A stretch of DNA of 64,000 nucleotides from Stenotrophomonas daejeonensis (GCF_001431505.1 NZ_LDJP01000037.1:1-64000); one strand, 5' to 3'. Numbered from the stretch's first letter, positions 18,234 through 26,424 are shown. Made by a program: numbers and translations. The notes: a model not told the origin generated them from the letters alone.

Positions 18234-19016
18234 ATGGAAAACAACACCGCTGCCAATCCGCGCCGCCACGCCATGCCGCTGGCCGCCGCGCTGACATTGG
18301 GTATCTCGATGGTGATCGCGGCGCCGCCGGCCAGGGCGGCCGGGCCGGTGGTCGAGGTCGGCCCCAACCTGTTGCAGAGCATCCTCAACCAGATCAATAC
18401 GTTGACCTCGCAGATCGAGGCCGCGGGCGAGTATGCGCAGAATGCCACGCGCTGGATAGCCACTTTGAACGAATGGCGTGACCGCCTGGCCCAGTACCAG
18501 CAGATCGTCGCCTCGCCGTTGATGCCCACCAGCGTCAACCTCACGGTGATTCCCGAGGACTGGAACGTGGCCGAGCGCTGTGGCGTGAGTGGGCTCAGCC
18601 TGGGCGGGATCATGAGTGCGCTGAACCTGAATCTGGCCGGCGACATCGGCGAGCAGCAGAAGAACATCTGCATGGCCATCCAGTTGCTGGAAAACCGCAA
18701 GTACAACGAGACGGTCACCGTGGTGCGCGACACCATGCCGCAGGTGCAGGGCATCCTGGACAAGATCAAGCAAATCCGCCTGGCGTCCCGGAAGGCCGGC
18801 ACCATGCCCGAATCGTCGAACAACACGCTGCAATCCTTTGCCGCGATGGACAAGAGTTTCAAGGCGTGGGAAAGCCAGATTCGGACCTACGACCTGCAGA
18901 TCGGCACGCTCAGGAACATGCAGCAGATCCTGGCCGGGCGCGCCCTCAAGGGCGAGCGGAACCCGATAGGGACCCTGGTCAAGACCGCCACGCTGAAGGC
19001 TGCACTGGAACTGTGA
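18234..19016 (+). CDS. virB5: T4SS minor pilin/adhesin VirB5
   Basis: Predicted periplasmic pilus-tip protein of 260 residues, with a signal sequence ending near PARA-AG (about residue 36) and a mostly alpha-helical mature part (LQSILNQINTLTSQIEAAGE, TRWIATLNEWRDRLAQYQ), typical of the VirB5/TraC fold. ATG 18234 is chosen over ATG 18228 because AGGAG (18223-18227) would sit directly against the latter but is six bases from the former. Position between virB4 and virB6 agrees. Sequence similarity in this family is low, so the assignment leans on order and architecture. Confidence 0.85.
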   Translation: MENNTAANPRRHAMPLAAALTLGISMVIAAPPARAAGPVVEVGPNLLQSILNQINTLTSQIEAAGEYAQNATRWIATLNEWRDRLAQYQQIVASPLMPTSVNLTVIPEDWNVAERCGVSGLSLGGIMSALNLNLAGDIGEQQKNICMAIQLLENRKYNETVTVVRDTMPQVQGILDKIKQIRLASRKAGTMPESSNNTLQSFAAMDKSFKAWESQIRTYDLQIGTLRNMQQILAGRALKGERNPIGTLVKTATLKAALEL

Positions 19017-19064
19017 TTCTTTCCGCAACGACCCGGCAGGCCCGGGCAACCGGCAGGTGAAGTG

Positions 19065-20213
19065 ATGAGTCTAGGGATGATGGACGGCACGTGGACACAA
19101 GGAGCGCTGCAGTGGCTGCACAGCCCGCTGGCGACGTCCTCGGTGGGGGATTTCTTCTTCTTCCGGTTGATCCTGGATTACCTGCACGAGCAGATCAGCG
19201 CCTTCGGCGTGGAGCTGCTCGCGCGGGTCATGCGCTGGGTGGGGGCCATGGCCCTGACCCTGATGACGTTGTGGGTGCTGATCCAGGGCTTCCGCATCGC
19301 CACCGGCCGCAGTCGCGACTCGATGATGGTGCTTGTCACCAACATGGCGCGCGCGGCGCTGATCGTCGGCGTGGCCACGAGCATGGCGATGTTCGGCCGC
19401 GACCTGCACGGCTTCCTGATCAACGACGTCAAGAACGAAATATCCCATGTCGTGACCGGCAAGAAGGACCGGCCGGAAGACTTGATCGACAAGAACCTGG
19501 GCTACATGCAGGTGGCGCTGTCGGCGGTGGACATGCTGGACGTGGCGGGCGACGAGACGCTGGACTCGGCCAAGACGCGGGCGATGTGGTTCATCGGTCT
19601 GGGCACCGGCGGCCCGGCGGTGACGGCCGGCTCGATGCTGTTGCTGTATGAAGTTGCGCTGGCCTTGTTCATCGGGTTGGGGCCGTTGTTCATCCTGTGC
19701 CTGCTGTTCGAGCAGACCAAGTCGCTGTTCCAGCGTTGGTTGCTTTACGGCATCGGCACGATGTTCTCGATGGCGGTATTGGCGGCGATGGTTTCGATCG
19801 CGATGGAAATGGTGGCGCGGGTGGCAGGAGCCTTCTGGGGCAGCGCGCTGTTGGGCAAGCTGCTGGGCTCGAACTTCACCGATGGTATGTCGAGCATGGC
19901 CCTGCAACAGGGCGGCATCGGGCTGATTTTGACCACACTGATCCTGACCGCCCCACCGATGGCGGCGATGTTTTTCCAGGGCACGCTGGGCGGGTTTACG
20001 CCGTTCTCGCAGATTGGTGGCTCCCCGGGCATGGCGAGGCCGGGGCCGCAGGGACAGCCGGTGGGGAGTTATGCGCCGGCGGCGCCAAGTGCCAATAACG
20101 ACCAAAAAAGGGATTCTATTCCGGATACGATGCCAAGGTTGGGGGGGGGGAATGTTGAAAATTCATCAGCTAGTGGCATGCGGGGGAATGCCAGCGTCAA
20201 TCGCATGGAATGA
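19065..20213 (+). CDS. virB6: T4SS polytopic membrane protein VirB6
   Basis: Multi-pass inner-membrane channel component (TrbL/VirB6 family). The 382-residue protein shows at least five hydrophobic segments: LARVMRWVGAMALTLMTLWV, the AGSMLLLYEVALALFIGLGPLFILCLL pair, the LYGIGTMFSMAVLAAMVSIA segment, and IGLILTTLILTAPPMAAMFF. A Pro/Gly-rich hydrophilic tail follows (about residues 320-382), containing a ten-G run (20141-20150). ATG 19065 is preferred to GTG 19062; AGGTGA lies four bases before it. The stop codon is ten bases before the DUF4189 gene. Two decayed copies follow. Confidence 0.92.
   Translation: MSLGMMDGTWTQGALQWLHSPLATSSVGDFFFFRLILDYLHEQISAFGVELLARVMRWVGAMALTLMTLWVLIQGFRIATGRSRDSMMVLVTNMARAALIVGVATSMAMFGRDLHGFLINDVKNEISHVVTGKKDRPEDLIDKNLGYMQVALSAVDMLDVAGDETLDSAKTRAMWFIGLGTGGPAVTAGSMLLLYEVALALFIGLGPLFILCLLFEQTKSLFQRWLLYGIGTMFSMAVLAAMVSIAMEMVARVAGAFWGSALLGKLLGSNFTDGMSSMALQQGGIGLILTTLILTAPPMAAMFFQGTLGGFTPFSQIGGSPGMARPGPQGQPVGSYAPAAPSANNDQKRDSIPDTMPRLGGGNVENSSASGMRGNASVNRME
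20141..20150 (+). repeat. G10 homopolymer in the 3' end of virB6
   Basis: Ten consecutive G in the codons for the VirB6 tail (Leu-Gly-Gly-Gly). With nine G the frame would run through the virB6 stop and into the downstream DUF4189 gene, which starts at 20224 in exactly that frame; no stop codon intervenes. Such tracts are mutable by slippage; it can also be a site of sequencing error. Confidence 0.9.
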
Positions 20214-20223
20214 GGTGACTGCG

Positions 20224-20754
20224 ATGAGAAATTTTTATTATTTTCTTGGGCTTCTTGCTGTTTATTTAATAACTTCATTCGATGTAAGGGCAGAGGGGCG
20301 GTGTCCGCCCGGGCAATATCCAATTGGTGATAGTCGTGCACCTGGCTGCGCTCCTATTCCTGGGTATGGGGGGCAGGTCGGATCGACTGGAGAGTATGTT
20401 GCCCCACTTCCCATTGGTGAATGGTTGAAAACTTGGGGGGCGATCGCTGTATCGTCAACCACTAATCTTGTGGGTGTTTCGGCTGGAGAGATGTCGAAGG
20501 AGGATGCGGATTCTATTGCCCTCAAAAAATGTGGGGCCGAAGGGGATCGTAATTGCAGGATATCTATTTCGTACGAGAATCAGTGTGCTGCAATTGCAAT
20601 CCCGTCATCGGGAAAAGGGCAGGCATATTCCGCATCGGCTGCTACTGAAGAGGGGGCAGTAAGTGGTGCTATTGAAAGTTGCAGTGACACTGGCGGTGGA
20701 AAATGCGTTCGTTTCTATTCGGATTGTTCCAAGCCGGTCTTCATAAGATATTGA
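20224..20754 (+). CDS. DUF4189-domain exported protein (T4SS-linked)
   Basis: A 176-residue protein with a signal peptide (MRNFYYFLGLLAVYLITSFD, cleavage near VRA-EG) and a DUF4189-type domain: WGAIAVSS, repeated Ala/Asp-rich helix AGEMSKEDADSIALKKCG, CRISISYENQCAAIAIP, then a Cys-rich end. Function of DUF4189 is unknown. The start ATG 20224 has GAGGTGA five bases upstream, overlapping the virB6 stop. Markedly AT-rich compared with virB6, as are its copies, which suggests separate origin. Adjacency to virB6, and co-duplication with it (see 20874-22756), suggest that the two proteins function together. Confidence 0.8.
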   Translation: MRNFYYFLGLLAVYLITSFDVRAEGRCPPGQYPIGDSRAPGCAPIPGYGGQVGSTGEYVAPLPIGEWLKTWGAIAVSSTTNLVGVSAGEMSKEDADSIALKKCGAEGDRNCRISISYENQCAAIAIPSSGKGQAYSASAATEEGAVSGAIESCSDTGGGKCVRFYSDCSKPVFIRY

Positions 20755-20806
20755 AACACTGCACGATCAGAATGGATTTTCAGTTCCGAAACCCCTGTCC
20801 CTCCAT

Positions 20807-20872
20807 GGCGAGGCCGCATGGCTTACGCGCCACTGGCGCGCGTGTGGTTGAGCGCCCACGTCACTGGGAGCG
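20807..20872 (+). repeat. Dispersed double-hairpin repeat, copy a (left edge of virB6 copy 2)
   Basis: GCGAGGCCGCATGGCTTACG, then GCGCCACTGGCGC and GGTTGAGCGCCCACG. The same element occurs at 22233-22299, 32964-33050 (minus) and 36021-36107. It carries a palindrome GCGCCACTGGCGC and, in intact copies, a second one CCCACGCCGCTGGCGTGGG; here the second is degraded (CCCACGTCACTGGG). It abuts the truncated virB6 copy. About 110 bp ending here is also repeated at 22180-22299. Confidence 0.8.
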
Positions 20873-20873
20873 G

Positions 20874-21671
20874 GTAAAGAACGAAATCTCCCATGTGGTA
20901 ACCGGCAAGGACGACCGGCCGGAGGACTTGATCGACAAGAACCTCGGCTACATGCAGGTGGCGCTGTCGGCGGTGGACATGCTGGACGTGGCGGGCGACG
21001 AGACATTGGACTCGGCCAAGACGCGGGCGATGTGGTTCATCGGCCTGGGCACCGGCGGGCCTGCGGTGACGGCCGGCTCGATGCTGCTGCTGTACGAGGT
21101 GGCTTTGGCCTTGTTCATCGGGTTGGGGCCGTTGTTCATCCTGTGCCTGCTGTTCGAGCAGACCAAGTCGTTGTTCCAGCGTTGGTTGCTTTACGGCATC
21201 GGCACGATGTTCTCGATGGCGGTACTGGCGGCGATGGTCTCGATCGCGATGGAAATGGTGGCGCGGGTGGCCGGTGCCTTCTGGGGCAGCGCCCTGTTGG
21301 GCAAGCTGTTGGGCTCGAACTTCACCGACGGCATGTCGAGCATGGCGTTGCAGCAGGGTGGGGTGGGCCTGATCCTGACGACGCTGATCCTGACCGCCCC
21401 GCCGATGGCAGCGGTGTTCTTCCAGGGGACATTGGGCAGCTTCATGGCGTATTCGCAGATCGGCGGGTCACCGGGCATGGCAAGGCCGGGGCCGCAGGGG
21501 CAGCCGGTGGGGAGTTATGCGCCGCCGGCGCCAGATACTAACAAGTATCAGGAGGCGAGTGTTCCAAATATCACTGTTCCTAAGTTGGCAGGAGCAAATG
21601 CCGAAATTCCTTCGTCTGTGGGAGTGCGGGGGAATGCTGCTAATAATATTTCAGGTGGTCGCTATGAATAA
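20874..21671 (+). pseudogene. virB6 copy 2, 5'-truncated
   Basis: Homology to intact virB6 begins abruptly at VKNEISHVV (residue about 123) and continues to the end at near identity by eye, until the hydrophilic tail, which is different (after SYAPPAP: DTNKYQEASVPNITV...). The first third, including the N-terminal membrane helices, is missing and replaced by the dispersed repeat. An in-frame ATG exists at 20805 inside that repeat, so a chimeric 288-residue product is possible, but I regard it as a remnant or silent copy. It is followed directly by DUF4189 copy 2, whose ATG overlaps its stop. Confidence 0.8.
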
Positions 21672-22180
21672 TTTGAATAAATTTATGAATTTATTCTTGA
21701 TCTATTTTTGCTTTTCAGGATGGCGTTGGCGGAAGGGCGTTGCCCGCCAGGGCAGTATCCAGTAGGTGGGCAGGGAGTCATGGGTTGCGCCCCCATTCCT
21801 GGGTATGGAAACCAAGGAGGACAGGCTGCTCCGGTTCCAAGTGGGAGATGGTTGACGACTTGGGGCGCAATTGCAGAATCGCCATCTACCAATATGGTGG
21901 GTGTTTCAGTAGGTGAGATGTCTAGGGTGGAGGCGGAGAGGGTTGCAGTGGACAGGTGTGCAGCAGAGGGGGGGCGGGATTGCGCTATATCCATGGCTTA
22001 TCATAATCAGTGTGTTGCGTTTGTTGTTCCGTCATCAGGAAAAGGTCAAGGATCTTTGGTGCGAGGGCCTGTTGAGTCGGAGGTGTTGGAGAGTGCAATC
22101 GCCAAGTGCAGTGATACAGGGGGGGGCAGTGTGTACGATTTTATTCGGATTGTTCCAAGCCAATATTCATAAGATATTGA
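21664..22180 (+). pseudogene. DUF4189 gene copy 2 with two frameshifts
   Basis: Parallel to the gene at 20224. The signal peptide part (MNNLNKFMNLFLIYFCFS, ATG 21664) is in one frame, the domain (EGRCPPGQYPVGGQGVMGCA ... WGAIAES ... CAISMAYHNQCVAF) in another; one base is missing around the T5 run at 21705-21709. Near the end, the G8 run (22119-22126) is one base short of what would keep the conserved Cys-rich end in frame: adding one G gives QCVRFYSDCSKPIFIRY and stop at 22178-22180. As written, the domain frame could start at ATG 21720, without signal peptide, and ends at 22172. Confidence 0.75.
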
Positions 22181-22232
22181 AATACTGCGCGATCAGGATG
22201 GATTTTCAGTTCCGAAACCCCTGTCCCTCCAT

Positions 22233-22299
22233 GGCGAGGCCGCATGGCTTACGCGCCACTGGCGCGCGTGTGGTTGAGCGCCCATGCCGCTGGGGGCGG
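22233..22299 (+). repeat. Dispersed double-hairpin repeat, copy b (left edge of virB6 copy 3)
   Basis: Nearly identical to 20807-20872, including GCGCCACTGGCGC and GGTTGAGCGCCCATG. It follows the end of DUF4189 copy 2 exactly as copy a follows the intact DUF4189 gene, so the whole module end plus repeat was duplicated. Confidence 0.8.
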
Positions 22300-22344
22300 A
22301 CGACGCTGTGCCAGCCTCATCCACGAGCTGATCTGCACCCGCAA

Positions 22345-22677
22345 CACAGCCCGCTGGCGACGTCCTCGGTGGGGGATTTCTTCTTCTTCCGGTTGATCCT
22401 GGATTACCTGCACGAGCAGATCAGCGCCTTCGGCGTGGAGCTGCTCGCGCGGGTCATGCGCTGGGTGGGGGCCATGGCCCTGACCCTGATGACATTGTGG
22501 GTGCTGATCCAGGGCTTCCGCATCGTCACCGGCCGCAGCCGCGACTCGATGATGGTGCTGGTCACCAACATGGCGCGCGCGGCGCTGATCGTCGGCGTGA
22601 CCACGAGCATGGCGATGTTCGGCAGGGACCTGCATGGCTTTCTGATCAATGACGTCAAGAGCGAGATATCCCACGTC
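22345..22677 (+). pseudogene. virB6 copy 3, N-terminal fragment
   Basis: Codes for residues about 18-125 of VirB6 at near identity (HSPLATSSVGDFFFFRLILD ... DVKSEISHV) and then stops matching. It is the complement of copy 2, which starts where copy 3 ends. It has no proper start (the first 17 residues are missing). The open frame runs on into unrelated sequence to 22863 but overlaps the next gene and is not believable as a gene. Confidence 0.8.
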
Positions 22678-22700
22678 GGAGTGCCGTTATACGGGAGGAG

Positions 22701-22756
22701 GGCAGTGCATCAAATTCCATTCGGCTTGCTCCGAGCCTGTATTCATAAGTTGTTGA
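22701..22756 (+). pseudogene. DUF4189 copy 3, last 17 codons only
   Basis: From 22703 the frame reads QCIKFHSACSEPVFISC and stop (22754-22756), aligning without gaps with the ends of the other two copies (KCVRFYSDCSKPVFIRY). Directly preceded by the virB6 fragment, so an internal deletion removed most of virB6 and DUF4189 in this module. Confidence 0.7.
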
Positions 22757-22816
22757 ATGGTGTGAGGGACTCTGTTTCGCACTTTTACTTTCCCCAATCG
22801 GAGGTCGACATTGCAC

Positions 22817-23464
22817 ATGAAATTCACCCAATGCCTTGCTTTGCTCCTTCTGACCGCCTGTAACCCGGAGATAGCCATGAATCAGGAACATGCCGCCGCT
22901 GAAGCCGATGTTGCCAATGGAGGGCGTGGGCTGGCAAAGCTCAATCCAGCTCCGCGCAAGGCGTATGAATTGACCTTGCGACTGAAGGATGCACCTGGTC
23001 CGTTCGCCGTGGTCAGTGGCGTGGCGCAATATGATGTGGTCAATGAAGATCAGTGCGGCCATGTCGAGCCTGCTACCGGCACTGCCAGCCGTATCACCAG
23101 TCAGGAGGACGTGGTCCTGCACAAGGTGTCGGATACCGAATATCGGGGCATGGTCTATCTGGACCTCATGCAGGATGAGGATTACTACGGTCGGGGAGTG
23201 TGTCGCTGGGAATTCACGGGTGCCGGGGTGATGCTCAAAGCTACCGGTGCCGAGGGGGAAACTCGGTTCCTGTCGTTCATTGAGGCTGACAGGTTCAAGA
23301 AGGGGGATGTTATGACGCGATATTACGTCCCTCGTCATTACCCACGCTCTGAAAAGCTGCCTGACTTTGGTGCGAGCGGTACGGAAGATCCGTCCAAGTA
23401 TCGTCCCGAGCTGCAGGGGAATTTGTTCACGGCCTCACTCTCTGGTAGCGAGGTGCAGCCATGA
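22817..23464 (+). CDS. Putative T4SS immunity lipoprotein (X-Tfi type)
   Basis: A 215-residue protein with a lipoprotein signal (MKFTQCLALLLLTAC, lipidated Cys at residue 15) and an unrecognised mature domain. In the Xanthomonas killing T4SS, toxins are encoded next to periplasmic lipoproteins that inhibit them; here the stop overlaps the start of the lipase toxin by four bases, so I infer an immunity role against the lipase. Strong GGAGG at 22800-22804; an in-frame TTG at 22811 is six bases from it and ATG 22817 twelve, so two extra residues (from TTG) are possible. No direct homology evidence for function. Confidence 0.7.
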   Translation: MKFTQCLALLLLTACNPEIAMNQEHAAAEADVANGGRGLAKLNPAPRKAYELTLRLKDAPGPFAVVSGVAQYDVVNEDQCGHVEPATGTASRITSQEDVVLHKVSDTEYRGMVYLDLMQDEDYYGRGVCRWEFTGAGVMLKATGAEGETRFLSFIEADRFKKGDVMTRYYVPRHYPRSEKLPDFGASGTEDPSKYRPELQGNLFTASLSGSEVQP

Positions 23465-24780
23465 CCATCAGCAGCGGGGACTATGCAGCACTTTCCGATG
23501 ATGCTTACAAGGATCGCATCGTCGGTCGTCGGAAACCGGGGGAAGAGGAGCTTGTTGTTCTTGATGGTCACCAATACAAGGTGCTTGAGCACGTCAACAA
23601 TCATGCCAACGGCTATCAAGGAACGATTTACCAGCGCATTGACACGGATGAAATCATAGTTGCCCATCGTGGTACCGAGCAGATCATCCGTGATGCGGTG
23701 CTGACGGATGGTGGCATGGTGCTGGCACGAGTTAATGCACAAGCATCCGATGCGATTGAAATTACTCGGAGGGCCACGGTTTACGCTGAAAATTCCGACT
23801 TTGGTCATGTGCCGCAGGTCACCGTTACTGGCCATTCGTTGGGCGGAACCCTGGCCCAGATCAGCGCCCATCACTTCGACCTCAAGGGCGAAACCTTCAA
23901 CGCCTATGGTGCCGCCAGCCTCGGGTATCGGATTCCCGAAGGCGGTTCCACCATGCTCAATCACGTGATGGCGGCCGATCCGGTCAGCGCGGCCTCTTCG
24001 CATTTTGGTCAGGTGCGGGTGTATGCCACGCAGGAGGAGATCAGGACTCTCGGCAACTGCGGTTTCAGCAACAGTGCCTTCCGTGCGTTGATCCCGGACA
24101 GCACGCTCGTTGCTGCGGCCCACTCGATCGGCTCGCACAAGCTGGGAAATTTTCTCGGCAACGAATCCGTGCTTGGTAAGCCGGAAGCGCAGGCACTTGC
24201 CCGTGACAACGGGAAAATGATCGAGGAATACCGCGGCAAGCTGGAAGCGCTGCGCGGGAGTGTCACCACGCTCTCCCGTGGCGGACCGGGGGCGGTCATG
24301 GACCTGTACGACCGCATCCGTGGTCCGTTGGATCCGGGTGAACCGGCGCGCAGGGAAGTGGAGAAGCCGCACGAGCGCAGCGGCATCCTGCGCATGGATG
24401 ATTCGATTCATCCCGGCCATTCGCTGTTCCTTGATGCGCAGCGCGGTGTCCATGCGCAAGACGCCCGCGTGGGTCGTACACCTGACCACACGAGCAACCA
24501 GCTTGCCGGTGCTTTGGCGGCGGAGATGCATGTCGCCGGCGGCAAGCGCATCGACGTGGTGGCGATGAACAACGATGCCAGCCGAACTTTCGCGGTACAG
24601 GGAGACGTGCATGATCCGGCGCACCTGCGCGTGTCGGTGGAGACGCTGCAGGCCATGAACACGTCACTCGAACAAAGTACCCGGCACATGGAACAACGGT
24701 CCGCCGGACAGCGACTCGTACAGGAACACGAGCAGCAGATCGGGCAGGTCCAGACCGCTACCCACGGCATGCATGCCTGA
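23461..24780 (+). CDS. T4SS effector: class 3 lipase with C-terminal XVIPCD
   Basis: A 439-residue predicted antibacterial lipase toxin. The N-terminal half is an alpha/beta-hydrolase of the lipase class 3 family: HRGTEQIIRDA, nucleophile elbow GHSLGG (residues 124-129, Ser126), candidate Asp173 (AADPVS) and a later His (H221 or H226). The C-terminal third (about 315-425) matches the XVIPCD secretion signal recognised by VirD4: HPGHSLFLDAQRGVHA, GRTPDHTSNQLAGALAAE, TFAVQGDVHDPAH and AMNTSLEQS. No signal peptide, as expected for a T4SS substrate. It is translationally coupled to the lipoprotein upstream. Target: probably phospholipids of rival bacteria (inferred from the family). Confidence 0.88.
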   Translation: MTISSGDYAALSDDAYKDRIVGRRKPGEEELVVLDGHQYKVLEHVNNHANGYQGTIYQRIDTDEIIVAHRGTEQIIRDAVLTDGGMVLARVNAQASDAIEITRRATVYAENSDFGHVPQVTVTGHSLGGTLAQISAHHFDLKGETFNAYGAASLGYRIPEGGSTMLNHVMAADPVSAASSHFGQVRVYATQEEIRTLGNCGFSNSAFRALIPDSTLVAAAHSIGSHKLGNFLGNESVLGKPEAQALARDNGKMIEEYRGKLEALRGSVTTLSRGGPGAVMDLYDRIRGPLDPGEPARREVEKPHERSGILRMDDSIHPGHSLFLDAQRGVHAQDARVGRTPDHTSNQLAGALAAEMHVAGGKRIDVVAMNNDASRTFAVQGDVHDPAHLRVSVETLQAMNTSLEQSTRHMEQRSAGQRLVQEHEQQIGQVQTATHGMHA

Positions 24781-24935
24781 GGATGGCAGACTCCCTTGGC
24801 GATGCGCTGTATCGACTCGTGGGGTTCGGCAGAGGACAGCCACGATATCCGTGATGTGGCTTGGTATCCGGGGCGTATCATGTGGGTCCGATATTCCGCA
24901 CGGCGCAATCGCCGACGACCCCGCAGAGGCAATGC

Positions 24936-25514
24936 ATGACGGACCACAGCAACGACCGCTTGATCTGGATCGACCTGGAAATGACCGGGTTGGATACCGA
25001 CAACGATTCGATCATCGAGATCGCCACCGTGGTGACCGACGCGCAGCTCAACGTGCTGGCCGAGGGTCCGGAGTTCGCCATCGCGCATCCGCTGGAAACG
25101 CTGGAGGCGATGGACGAGTGGAACCGCAACCAGCATCGCCACTCGGGGCTGTGGCAGCGCGTGGTCGAGAGCGAGGTCACGATGGGGCAGGCCGAGGCAC
25201 GCACCATCGCCTTCCTGCAGGACTGGATCAAGGCCGGCGCTTCGCCGATGTGCGGCAATTCCATCTGCCAGGACCGCCGCTTCCTGCACCGGCAGATGCC
25301 GCGGCTGGAGCGCTATTTCCATTACCGCAACCTCGACGTCTCCACGATCAAGGAACTGGCCCGGCGCTGGGCGCCGCAGGTGTCGGCGGCGGTGAGCAAG
25401 ACCTCCAGCCACACCGCGCTGAGCGACGTGCACGATTCGATCGCCGAGCTGCGCCACTACCGGCAGTTCATGGGCACGCTGGCCGGGTTGCCGGGCATGC
25501 CGGAGACGACCTGA
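24936..25514 (+). CDS. orn: Oligoribonuclease
   Basis: 3'-5' exoribonuclease that degrades dinucleotides, including pGpG from c-di-GMP turnover. The 192-residue protein has the DEDDh motifs: DLEMTGLD near the N-terminus, the [10 protein letters not shown] segment, and [11 protein letters not shown] with the catalytic His and Asp. ATG 24936 gives the standard N-terminus ([15 protein letters not shown]); the longer opening is spacer. It is the right core-genome neighbour of the T4SS locus and has a short overlap-free spacing of five bases to the next gene. Confidence 0.96.
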   Translation: MTDHSNDRLIWIDLEMTGLDTDNDSIIEIATVVTDAQLNVLAEGPEFAIAHPLETLEAMDEWNRNQHRHSGLWQRVVESEVTMGQAEARTIAFLQDWIKAGASPMCGNSICQDRRFLHRQMPRLERYFHYRNLDVSTIKELARRWAPQVSAAVSKTSSHTALSDVHDSIAELRHYRQFMGTLAGLPGMPETT

Positions 25515-25519
25515 GCGCG

Positions 25520-26374
25520 ATGGGCGAGCTGGCGGTGCCATTGCAGGATTGCCCGCAGGACATGGCCGACCTGCAACGCGCGGTGGCCTTGCTGGAGGCG
25601 CCGACGCTGACCGCGCGCATGGCCAACCTGGTCGGCTCGCCGCTGGAGTTCGCGGTACGCAAGCTGCCGGCCGGGGTTTCCAGACGCATCCAGGGCATGG
25701 CCGAGGCCGCGCTCTACAAGGCCGCGCAGGCCGCGCTGTGGAGCATGGACACCCAACAGCCCGGCAAGCCGGCATCGCCGCGGCTGCACAAGCTGGCGGC
25801 GGCCGCATCCGGTGCGTTGGGCGGGGCCGGCGGCCTGCCGGCGCTGGCGATCGAACTGCCGCTGTCCACCACCATCATCATGCGCGCGGTGGCCGACATC
25901 GCCCGCAGCGAAGGCTTCGACCTGCACGATCACGCCACCCGCCAGGCCTGCCTTGAAGTATTCGCGCTGGGCGGCAGCTCCGGCGCCGACGATGCCAGCG
26001 AAACCGGTTATTACCTCGCGCGCGGCTTCACCACCGAACTGGTGCGGCACCTGTCGGCGGAACTGGCCGGTACCACGCTGGGCGGCGGCCACGGCCTGTT
26101 GCTGGGGCTGGGGCCGAAGGAAGCGGGCAAGTGGCTGGCGCGGATCGTGGAGAAGGTCGCCGCGCGCTTCGGCGTGGTGGTGTCGGAGAAATTCGTCGCG
26201 CAGGCGGTACCGGTGATCGGCGCGGTGGCCGGCGCCACCTTGAACACCTTGTTCATCGGCTATTACCAGGACATGGCGCGCGGGCATTTCATCGTGCGCC
26301 GGCTGGAGCGCAAACATGGATTCGAGGCCGTGCGCCTGGCCTACGGTGCGGCCAGCGGGCGCATGCCGGCCTGA
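25520..26374 (+). CDS. EcsC-family protein
   Basis: A 284-residue protein of the EcsC family (uncharacterised in proteobacteria; named after an ABC-transport-associated gene of Bacillus). Seen: ALGGAGGLPALAIELPLST, IMRAVADIARSEGFDL, CLEVFALGG and VPVIGAVAGATLNTLFIGYY. The central segments are hydrophobic and could associate with membrane. ATG 25520 starts five bases after orn, suggesting co-transcription. Function unknown. Confidence 0.85.
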   Translation: MGELAVPLQDCPQDMADLQRAVALLEAPTLTARMANLVGSPLEFAVRKLPAGVSRRIQGMAEAALYKAAQAALWSMDTQQPGKPASPRLHKLAAAASGALGGAGGLPALAIELPLSTTIIMRAVADIARSEGFDLHDHATRQACLEVFALGGSSGADDASETGYYLARGFTTELVRHLSAELAGTTLGGGHGLLLGLGPKEAGKWLARIVEKVAARFGVVVSEKFVAQAVPVIGAVAGATLNTLFIGYYQDMARGHFIVRRLERKHGFEAVRLAYGAASGRMPA

Positions 26375-26424
26375 ACTGCCGGGCCGGTGGTAGCGTGGCA
26401 GGCCGGAAACACGGGAATCCTGCG

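Noticed and set aside
20703-20873. In-frame extension upstream of truncated virB6 copy 2 as a real N-terminus
   Set aside because: The sequence is the DUF4189 gene end plus a dispersed repeat, not protein-like; no ribosome site seen.
21913-22863. Open frame of 316 codons containing the virB6 fragment
   Set aside because: It starts inside DUF4189 copy 2 out of frame and ends inside the lipoprotein gene; only the middle is virB6-derived.
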